This document shows, piece after piece, positions 6,480 through 11,397 of a stretch of DNA of 11,397 nucleotides. The translations under genes were made by a program, and so were the position numbers. Under the pieces are notes generated by a model. The model worked only from the letters and a program-made list of their open reading frames with translations. It searched no databases and was not told the DNA's origin. The stretch is from Kofleriaceae bacterium. Its GTDB lineage: Bacteria; Myxococcota_A; Polyangia; Haliangiales; Haliangiaceae. The DNA lies in NCBI GenBank assembly GCA_016763395.1, contig JAESTW010000190.1:1-11397 (forward strand). The letters are read 5' to 3'. Positions within the stretch are counted from its first letter, which is position 1, and each line of letters opens with the position of its first letter.

Positions 6480-7603
6480 GCGATGAGCTGAGTGTAGAAC
6501 GAAGTATCGACGAAGAGTGGATGAGCCGATGCTTGGACTTGGCGAGCAAAGCGGAAGGCCGGACAGCGCCCAACCCGATGGTAGGAGCGGTGATATTGAA
6601 CAAAGCCGGCAAGCTGGTAGGCGAGGGGTATCACAAACGCGCGGGAACCGCCCACGCTGAAAAAATCGCATTGGCGATGGCCGGGGTAAAAGCCCGCGGC
6701 GGTACGCTCTACACAAATCTAGAACCGTGCAATCACCTCGCCAATCGCCGGACATCGCCCTGCACACCTTTGCTCTTGGATGCTGGCATAAAACGATTGG
6801 TGGTCGGACAAGCTGACCCAATACGCGCGCATGCGGGCGGCGCTGCATGGCTGGCCAAGCGAGGTGTCGAAGTGACGCGGCGAGTATTGGAAAGCTCGTG
6901 CAAAGAGCTCAATCGCGCTTTCAACACCTGGGCAAAAATGGGTCGTCCACTTTTTGTTTTGAAGGTGGCAGCTTCGCTCGACGGACGAATCGCAACCAAC
7001 ACGGGAGAGTCTCAGTGGATTACTGGCAAGGCGGCCCGTGCCGATGGACATCGACTGAGATCGAAGCTCGACGGGATCTTGGTGGGCGTTGAAACAGTAC
7101 TTGCAGATGACCCCAGGCTCACCGCTCGCGGACGAGGCAGTCGGGATCCTATGCGAATTGTTCTGGACTCGCAGCTGCGCACGCCTGTGCATTCCAAGCT
7201 ATTGCCCGCCAATTGCAAATCCAAGGCGAGGGTACTAATTGTCGGCACCGAGTCTGCTCCCGAAGATAGAGCCAACGCTCTGGAGATTTGTGGGGCTGAA
7301 GTCTTGCGGCTGCCAGCAGTAAAAAAGCGGCCGTGTTTGAAAGCGCTGGGCGAACACCTGGCCGAGCGCGGCATTACTTCCGTCCTGGTAGAAGGAGGAG
7401 CTTCAGTGCACAGCTCTTTTCTCGCCGCCGATCTGTGTGATGAATTGCGACTCTATCTCGCGCCCATAGTAATCGGTGGACAGGGAAAGACCTGGCTTGG
7501 TGGCGAGGGCATTACTAGTCTTGCGGATGCGACTCGCCTGCGCTGGACTGGAGATCCGATTCGGCTTGGGCAGGACACGCTCTTGCTCGCTCGTCGTCGA
7601 TAA
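6476..7603 (+). CDS. ribD: Bifunctional riboflavin biosynthesis deaminase/reductase RibD
   Basis: RibD catalyses two consecutive steps of riboflavin synthesis: zinc-dependent deamination of the pyrimidine from GTP, then NADPH-dependent reduction of the ribose. The 375-residue product has an N-terminal cytidine-deaminase-like domain with NPMVGAV (33-39) and the zinc motif H60-A-E62, Cys85 and Cys96. The C-terminal reductase domain starts near 160 with LKVAASLDGRIA and shows LVGVETVLADDPRLT, IVLDSQLRTP and LVEGGASVHSSF. The two zinc cysteines are ten residues apart instead of the eight in the usual PCxHxGRTPPC, through insertion and loss of the glycine (PCNHLANRRTSPC). The ATG at 6476 overlaps the nrdR stop by four bases, with AAGG at 6462-6465. 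An in-frame ATG at 6521 would also fit family length. Confidence 0.94.
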   Translation: MSDELSVERSIDEEWMSRCLDLASKAEGRTAPNPMVGAVILNKAGKLVGEGYHKRAGTAHAEKIALAMAGVKARGGTLYTNLEPCNHLANRRTSPCTPLLLDAGIKRLVVGQADPIRAHAGGAAWLAKRGVEVTRRVLESSCKELNRAFNTWAKMGRPLFVLKVAASLDGRIATNTGESQWITGKAARADGHRLRSKLDGILVGVETVLADDPRLTARGRGSRDPMRIVLDSQLRTPVHSKLLPANCKSKARVLIVGTESAPEDRANALEICGAEVLRLPAVKKRPCLKALGEHLAERGITSVLVEGGASVHSSFLAADLCDELRLYLAPIVIGGQGKTWLGGEGITSLADATRLRWTGDPIRLGQDTLLLARRR

Positions 7604-7619
7604 ATCCGCGATGGCATTG

Positions 7620-7634
7620 CAGGTTGGTGACCTG
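7620..7634 (+). other. Short inverted repeat after ribD
   Basis: CAGGT (7620-7624) pairs with ACCTG (7630-7634) around TGGTG, starting 16 bases after the ribD stop. The stem is only five pairs and could be chance. It lies in the 99-base ribD-ribE gap, the one long gap in the riboflavin block. The conserved boxes of an FMN riboswitch are not present, and the gap is too short to hold one. Confidence 0.25.
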
Positions 7635-7646
7635 GGTTCACAGGAG

Positions 7647-7665
7647 CAGAATCCACACGATTCTG
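7647..7665 (+). other. Perfect hairpin in the ribD-ribE gap
   Basis: CAGAATC (7647-7653) and GATTCTG (7659-7665) are exact reverse complements around a five-base CACAC. No T run follows directly; a T5 tract occurs 18 bases later at 7684-7688. It lies 37 bases before the ribE ATG and does not cover the ribosome binding site AAGG (7694-7697). It may be an mRNA stability or processing element, or a dyad protein-binding site; nothing in the sequence decides between them. Confidence 0.45.
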
Positions 7666-7702
7666 ACTAACGAAGTGCGCCTCTTTTTGCTACAAGGCCC
7701 TC

Positions 7703-8302
7703 ATGTTTACTGGCCTTGTGGAAGATCTTGGGCGAATCGAACGCTGTGATCGTCGCAGCGATGCACTGGTGATTGCGATTGCCTCCGATGTGATTGCGGA
7801 CGCAGACCTAAAGCTTGGAGATTCCATCGCAGTTGATGGCGTATGTCTCACGGTGACTGAGTTTTCCCTGGGACATTTTCAGGTGTTGGCTGGCGCAGAA
7901 ACCCTAAGCAAAACTACGCTGGGTGAATTTCGCATCAATACTGTGGTGAATCTAGAGCGTGCCATGCGGGTTTCAGACCGCTTAGGTGGACATATAATGC
8001 AGGGCCACGTCGATGGAATGGCGACGATTCAGTCTCGGCGAGACCTGGGGGCCAACATCGAATTCATCATCGAGCCGCCCCGGGAACTCCTGCGCTACAT
8101 CATCGCAAAAGGCTCGATATCCATTGATGGGATCAGCTTGACCGTGAATCGATTAGAGGGGTATTGCTTCTCCGTCGCGCTAATTCCCCACACGGTAGAG
8201 AAAACCAGTTTGGCGAAGAAGAGCGTCGGCCGCAAGGTCAATTTAGAAGTCGACATCATCGGCAAGTATGTAGAGAGTTTGATTCAAGGATACAAATCAT
8301 GA
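7703..8302 (+). CDS. ribE: Riboflavin synthase alpha chain
   Basis: This enzyme dismutates two molecules of 6,7-dimethyl-8-ribityllumazine to riboflavin and a pyrimidine, the last step of riboflavin synthesis. The 199-residue protein consists of two similar lumazine-binding halves. The first has MFTGLVEDLG, SIAVDGVCLTV and ETLSKTTLG; the second has GGHIMQGHVDG, SISIDGISLTVN and IPHTVEKTSLA, mirroring the first. All signatures of an active enzyme are present, and the length is typical. The ATG at 7703 has AAGG at 7694-7697. The stop overlaps the ribB start by four bases (ATGA), indicating coupled translation. This gene is called ribE in many bacteria and ribC in E. coli. It works as a trimer, often associated with the RibH shell, whose gene lies 1.2 kb downstream. 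Confidence 0.96.
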   Translation: MFTGLVEDLGRIERCDRRSDALVIAIASDVIADADLKLGDSIAVDGVCLTVTEFSLGHFQVLAGAETLSKTTLGEFRINTVVNLERAMRVSDRLGGHIMQGHVDGMATIQSRRDLGANIEFIIEPPRELLRYIIAKGSISIDGISLTVNRLEGYCFSVALIPHTVEKTSLAKKSVGRKVNLEVDIIGKYVESLIQGYKS

Positions 8303-9462
8303 ACGAGACGATTGAAAAAGTGAACCTGGCTCTGGATGCAATTCGAGCGGGCAAGATGGTGATCTTGGTTGATGACGAAGATCGCGAAAACGAAGGCGAC
8401 TTGGTTATGGCGTCCGAGAAGGTGACCCCTGCGGACATCAACTTTATGGCCACCCACGCTCGTGGACTGATTTGCATGACGCTCACCGGTGAGATGATAG
8501 ACACTCTCGGTTTGCCAATGATGGTTCAGAACAATACTGCATCACTGGGCACCGCGTTCACCGTGAGTATTGAAGCCAAAGTAGGCGTGACAACAGGGAT
8601 TTCAGCGGCGGACAGAGCCGTTACGGTTCAGGCTGCAGTAGCAGATGGCGCTACTGCCAATGACTTGGTCTCTCCCGGACACGTGTTTCCACTCAAAGCT
8701 CGCGCTGGTGGTGTACTGGTTCGAACCGGACAAACCGAAGGCTCGGTTGACCTGGCGCGCTTAGCGGGGCTCAAACCCTCTGGCGTGATCTGCGAGATCA
8801 TGAAAGAAGACGGCGAGATGGCCCGCATGGGGGACCTTGAAGTCTTTGCCAAAAAACACGACCTACTTATCATTACGGTGGCAGACCTCATTGCCTTCCG
8901 TTTGCAGCGCGAGATTATCGTCAGCTGCAAACAGCGTGGCAAGATGCGTCCCGGCTTCTTGGGGCAGGGCGAAGATTTTGATGTGATGCTCTATCGCACT
9001 GAGGTTGAAGACACCGATTACGTGGTGGTCACTCGAGGCGATGTGCGAGCGGCGCCCGAAGCGGGTGAGTCTGTGTTAGTCCGAGTGCAGAGCATGTGTC
9101 CGATGGCCGATGTCTTTGAACTACGGCCCGATACTCGAGGCAGCATGCGCGCGATTGACGAGGCCGGTGTTGGGGTTTTTCTGTACGTCTACAACAAGGG
9201 ACGCGTCGACATGGAGCGTGCCTTCGAGCGACAAGTACTGGGCAAAAAGCGCAAGCCTGTGAACTCGGGCGGTCTCAGTGAGGTACTTCGTGATTTTGGC
9301 TTGGGCGCGCAAGTACTGGCCGAAGTCGGTTGCAAGAAGATTCGCCTGATGACCAACAGTGATCGCAAGATCGTCGGAATCGAGGGCTACGGCATCGAAA
9401 TCGTCGAACGAATCGCAGTGCCTACGCAGGCAGGCGCAAAAGTTGTCAACATCAACCAATAG
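8299..9462 (+). CDS. ribB: 3,4-Dihydroxy-2-butanone 4-phosphate synthase with degenerate GTP cyclohydrolase II domain
   Basis: The N-terminal half (residues 1-200) is a complete RibB, which cleaves ribulose-5-phosphate to the four-carbon unit used by RibH. It has DDEDRENEGDL (25-35), HARGL (53-57), NNTASLGTAFTVSIEA (78-93), TTGISAADR (98-106), PGHVFPL (126-132) and GQTEGSVDLARLAGL (144-158). The C-terminal half (about 205-375) has the RibA fold signature (VRVQSMC; KKIRLMTNSDRKI; GYGIEIVERI), but only Cys267 of the three zinc cysteines remains. The other two positions are Pro277 and Thr279, and the catalytic QEGRxIGL segment reads NKGRVDME. The protein is therefore probably not a GTP cyclohydrolase II. 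RibB fused to an inactive RibA-like domain (RibBX) is known in proteobacteria. The start at 8299 has AAGGA nearby and overlaps ribE by four bases. Confidence 0.93.
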   Translation: MNETIEKVNLALDAIRAGKMVILVDDEDRENEGDLVMASEKVTPADINFMATHARGLICMTLTGEMIDTLGLPMMVQNNTASLGTAFTVSIEAKVGVTTGISAADRAVTVQAAVADGATANDLVSPGHVFPLKARAGGVLVRTGQTEGSVDLARLAGLKPSGVICEIMKEDGEMARMGDLEVFAKKHDLLIITVADLIAFRLQREIIVSCKQRGKMRPGFLGQGEDFDVMLYRTEVEDTDYVVVTRGDVRAAPEAGESVLVRVQSMCPMADVFELRPDTRGSMRAIDEAGVGVFLYVYNKGRVDMERAFERQVLGKKRKPVNSGGLSEVLRDFGLGAQVLAEVGCKKIRLMTNSDRKIVGIEGYGIEIVERIAVPTQAGAKVVNINQ

Positions 9463-9481
9463 GAATGGGAAGTAACTAGTT

Positions 9482-9952
9482 ATGGCTAAGGAATACAGCG
9501 GACAACTCAGTGCGGGAGACGCCAAGTTTGCGATCGTCGCGGGACGTTTCAACCATTTTGTGGTGGATGCACTTCTTGCCGGCGCGCAGGACGCGATTGT
9601 CCGAATGGGTGGATCGAGCGACAATATTTCTATCTATTGGGCACCGGGCGCGTTTGAAATACCGCAACTGGCACGGAAGGTGATCGCGAAGACCAAGGTC
9701 GACGCCGTGATTACCTTGGGCGCAGTCATCCGTGGATCGACACCTCACTTTGAGTATGTCGCCAATGCAGTGGCAAAAGGTGTCGCGGACATTGCCGATG
9801 GCAGTATTCCCGTCAGCTTCGGTGTACTGACTGTAGACACAATTGAGCAGGCGATTGAGCGCAGCGGAACCAAGGCCGGTAACAAAGGCTTTGAAGCGGC
9901 AATGGTCGCTATTGAAATGCTCGACTTGTTTCGTCAGCTGGATAGCCAATAG
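9482..9952 (+). CDS. ribH: 6,7-Dimethyl-8-ribityllumazine synthase
   Basis: RibH condenses the RibB product with the RibD-derived pyrimidine to form the lumazine used by riboflavin synthase. The 156-residue protein carries the family motifs in order: GRFN (21-24), the aromatic and substrate-binding APGAFEIP (54-61), GAVIRGSTPHFEYV (80-93) with the catalytic His89, FGVLT (113-117), and ERSGTKAGNKG (126-136), the phosphate-binding region. Length and motifs indicate a standard enzyme, which in most bacteria forms pentamers or 60-subunit shells. The ATG at 9482 lies 19 bases after the ribB stop; AGGAAT overlaps that stop and GGGA at 9467-9470 is an alternative ribosome binding site. The next gene, nusB, begins 11 bases after the ribH stop. 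Confidence 0.96.
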   Translation: MAKEYSGQLSAGDAKFAIVAGRFNHFVVDALLAGAQDAIVRMGGSSDNISIYWAPGAFEIPQLARKVIAKTKVDAVITLGAVIRGSTPHFEYVANAVAKGVADIADGSIPVSFGVLTVDTIEQAIERSGTKAGNKGFEAAMVAIEMLDLFRQLDSQ

Positions 9953-9963
9953 GAGTATTGACG

Positions 9964-10386
9964 GTGGCTGGAATTCGAACACGCGCACGAGGCTATGCTT
10001 TACAGGTGCTTTACGGCATCGATCTCAATGAAGAGGAAACGCAAAACGCTCTGTCCGGGGCAAAAGAGCATTTCGATGCCAAGATGCCGGCAGAAGGCGA
10101 GAAGTTCGCCGCCAACCTTGTTGCTCTAGTACAGGACAACGGGGATGCGATTGACACGAAACTGCAATCGGTATCCCGGAATTGGCGGGTAGAGCGCATG
10201 AGTACGGTTGATCGCAATATTATGCGCTTGGCGACAGCAGAGCTGCTTTATGACGATGACATTCCTACTAAGGTTGTTATCAACGAGGCCATTGAATTAG
10301 CCAAACGATATGGCACAGAGGATTCTGCCGCCTTTGTAAACGGAATACTCGATCGTGTTGCGTCCGATGTCCGAGGATCTAAGTGA
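9964..10386 (+). CDS. nusB: Transcription antitermination protein NusB
   Basis: NusB binds the boxA RNA element together with NusE (ribosomal protein S10) in rRNA antitermination complexes. The 140-residue all-helical protein shows TRARGYALQVLYGIDL at the N-terminus, a central LQSVSRNWRVERMSTVDRNIMRLATAELLY, and the C-terminal KVVINEAIELAKRYGTEDSAAFVNGILDRV, all typical of the family. The GTG at 9964 is preferred because AGGAG (9951-9955) is eight bases upstream; an in-frame TTG at 9958 would be only two bases from it. That AGGAG overlaps the ribH stop codon, so the two genes are probably translationally coupled. ribH-nusB is a widespread pair. The stop overlaps the start of the following gene by four bases. 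Confidence 0.95.
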   Translation: MAGIRTRARGYALQVLYGIDLNEEETQNALSGAKEHFDAKMPAEGEKFAANLVALVQDNGDAIDTKLQSVSRNWRVERMSTVDRNIMRLATAELLYDDDIPTKVVINEAIELAKRYGTEDSAAFVNGILDRVASDVRGSK

Positions 10387-10886
10387 GTTTTGAACTCATG
10401 CCAGCTGCGCTCTCGCACTGGGATGAGATGCTCGCGTCGTCGAAACAAATCGACAGCCTGGCGCTGACCTTTTGGCAAGAAGAACGACCGCTTCAAGGAG
10501 TGGCCGGACTTGTAGATTGGCGCCTCTGTGGCGGTCTAAGTCGGCTAATCACTGCCGGACATGCAAGTGGCCAGGCCGACGACAGCATCATGATGCTGGC
10601 CGGGCCGCAGCTTCCTTTTGTGAAGGTTTTTCTATTTGGCCTCGGCCCTGAGCCCAAGATGTATGCCTTCGACTACACGGCGACGAGCTTGAAAGTACGA
10701 GATGTTCTCAACCGAGCTGGTGTCCACTCGTATGCCTTACAGCTTCCCGGGCGTGCGACCGGTCTTATCGCTCCGCGCCGGGCTGCGGAATTGTGGCAAG
10801 AGATGGACGGAGCACAGGATGAGCAGGTTATTGTTGTCGATACCAAAGAAGCCTGCAAAGAGATTGCTGAGCACTTGGATTTTTAG
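10383..10886 (+). CDS. Stand-alone M17 leucyl aminopeptidase N-terminal-like domain protein
   Basis: The 167-residue product resembles the N-terminal, macro-like domain of M17 leucyl aminopeptidases. The clearest stretch is GLVDWRLCGGLSRLITAGHASGQ (42-64, key residues DWRL, G, LSRL, SG), followed by LAGPQLPFVKVFLFGLG (72-88). The roughly 300-residue catalytic domain that holds the two metal ions is missing: there is no NTDAEGR-type motif, and the downstream sequence is on another gene. It is therefore not expected to be a peptidase. The gene starts with GTG at 10383, overlapping the nusB stop by four bases, with GAGG at 10373-10376 six bases upstream, so it is a genuine coupled gene and not a decayed fragment. 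Its function is unknown; ligand or nucleotide-derivative binding by the macro-like fold is only a possibility. Confidence 0.75.
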   Translation: MSFELMPAALSHWDEMLASSKQIDSLALTFWQEERPLQGVAGLVDWRLCGGLSRLITAGHASGQADDSIMMLAGPQLPFVKVFLFGLGPEPKMYAFDYTATSLKVRDVLNRAGVHSYALQLPGRATGLIAPRRAAELWQEMDGAQDEQVIVVDTKEACKEIAEHLDF

Positions 10887-10899
10887 ACCTGTTACGAAC

Positions 10900-10913
10900 C
10901 TGAGCGAGCTCAG
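10900..10913. terminator. Possible bidirectional terminator between convergent genes
   Basis: CTGAG (10900-10904) and CTCAG (10909-10913) pair around CGAG, lying in the 50-base gap between the last + strand gene and the convergent minus-strand gene. On the + strand a T-rich stretch with TTTT follows at about 10919-10930. The stem is only five pairs, so the call rests largely on its position. Nothing else resembling a terminator is visible at this operon end. Confidence 0.35.
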
Positions 10914-10936
10914 ACCACTCTATTGTTTTATCAAGA

Positions 10937-11397
10937 TCAGTTTTGTCTCACAGGGTAGCTCAGAGTAAAGGGCTGTTGGAGTTTGGGGAATGTGAGAGTG
11001 CTGGCCGCCGACTGAATGCAACTCTGAAAGCTGTCGCTTCCGTCGGACAGTCGAGAACTCTGCACTTGCCCCTCGGATGAGATCGTGAGCGTTAGGGTGG
11101 CGATGCCGCCGAAGTCGTTGCGATCGTAGCAGCGGTTGACGGCACTTTGAATGCCTGCAAATGCCTGCTTGGCTTGGTTTCGGGATACTTTGTAAGGGCG
11201 CAATGCTAGCTCCTCTTCGCGGTCGAGAACTGGCATTGCCTCGGTGTCCGGTTCACAACACAAAGCAGAAGGGTCGATGAGACACGCAACTTCATCACAG
11301 CTGTTTTCACTCTTGGTGGTGTCTGCGACTCTACTTTGAGTGCGAATTCGAGGGACCTTGCGCGAGGTCTCCGGCAGGTCGGCGCTGTGCCGCTTTA
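10937..11397 (-). CDS. AgmX/TonB-like C-terminal domain protein (partial, 5' end off the window)
   Basis: The minus-strand frame is open from the right edge (last full codon at 11393-11395) to a TGA at 10937-10939, giving 152 visible C-terminal residues; the true start lies outside. A TTG at 11261-11263 could be read as a start, but coding sense continues upstream of it. Residues 1-30 are polar and basic. Residues 33-47 form a cysteine cluster (C33, C38, C46, C47; CDEVACL, LCCEP). From about 68 the sequence fits the TonB/AgmX C-terminal fold: helix QAKQAFAGIQSAVNRCY, strands GIATLTLTISSEGQV, SCIQSAASTLTFPK and a final FTLSYPV. Such domains, with a paired Cys89-Cys126, are common at the ends of large regulatory or envelope proteins in Myxococcota. 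Its own function cannot be told from this fragment. Confidence 0.7.
   Translation of the reverse strand, partial: KRHSADLPETSRKVPRIRTQSRVADTTKSENSCDEVACLIDPSALCCEPDTEAMPVLDREEELALRPYKVSRNQAKQAFAGIQSAVNRCYDRNDFGGIATLTLTISSEGQVQSSRLSDGSDSFQSCIQSAASTLTFPKLQQPFTLSYPVRQN

Noticed and set aside
6111..6848. A 245-codon open frame on the minus strand opposite nrdR and ribD.
   Set aside because: The opposite strand encodes two proteins with intact catalytic and zinc motifs. The antisense translation has no recognisable domain and looks like a shadow of codon bias.
8164..8298. Upstream in-frame extension of ribB into ribE.
   Set aside because: It would overlap ribE by over 130 bases and adds arginine-rich shadow sequence; ATG at 8299 has a ribosome binding site and the typical RibB start.
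1..11397. A defence system, prophage, biosynthetic cluster or other novel system.
   Set aside because: All well-supported genes are core metabolism or information processing in a conserved order, with no integrase, transposase, direct-repeat array or change in codon style.

Overview
This window looks like ordinary, vertically inherited chromosome from a Gram-negative bacterium. The most likely source is the Myxococcota or another lineage of the former Deltaproteobacteria. The reasons are the gene order (yceD-rpmF-plsX-fabD-fabG-acpP-fabF-rpiB-nrdR-ribD-ribE-ribB-ribH-nusB, a conserved arrangement I associate with that group), the RibB protein with a degenerate RibA half, and a partial gene at the right edge with an AgmX/TonB-like C-terminal domain behind a cysteine-rich linker. 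The taxonomic call is inference; the gene calls rest on visible motifs.

Layout. Positions 1-63 may be the tail of an upstream gene. A near-consensus sigma-70 promoter (TTGACA 90-95, TATAGT 112-117) sits directly in front of yceD, so close that the transcript should be almost leaderless. From there thirteen further genes follow on the + strand. Block one (129-5562) is yceD, rpmF and the fatty-acid set plsX, fabD, fabG, acpP, fabF. Block two (5568-6479) is rpiB and nrdR. Block three (6476-10386) is ribD, ribE, ribB with a degenerate RibA domain, ribH, then nusB. A short protein resembling only the N-terminal domain of M17 leucyl aminopeptidases is translationally coupled to nusB. After a 50-base gap a convergent minus-strand gene runs off the right edge.

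How the genes work together. PlsX makes acyl-phosphate for phospholipid synthesis; FabD loads malonate onto the acyl carrier protein AcpP; FabF condenses and FabG reduces during chain elongation. RpiB supplies ribulose-5-phosphate, the substrate of RibB. RibD, RibB, RibH and RibE cover all riboflavin steps except the first, GTP cyclohydrolase II, whose zinc ligands are mostly lost in the RibB C-terminal half; the phosphatase step is also not seen here. NrdR controls ribonucleotide reductase genes, and NusB acts in rRNA antitermination. Most genes are packed tightly: three junctions are 4-base overlaps, and several ribosome binding sites overlap the preceding stop codon. The clear exceptions are the gaps on both sides of acpP and the ribD-ribE gap, all of which hold perfect inverted repeats.

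No stretch longer than 300 bases lacks a gene. I see no mobile elements, CRISPR array, tRNA, rRNA or FMN riboswitch. I found no convincing new system. The points most worth a second look are the poly-G tract inside the operon promoter, the missing fabH, the structured RNA around acpP, the loss of GTP cyclohydrolase II ligands, and an unusual zinc-cysteine spacing in RibD.
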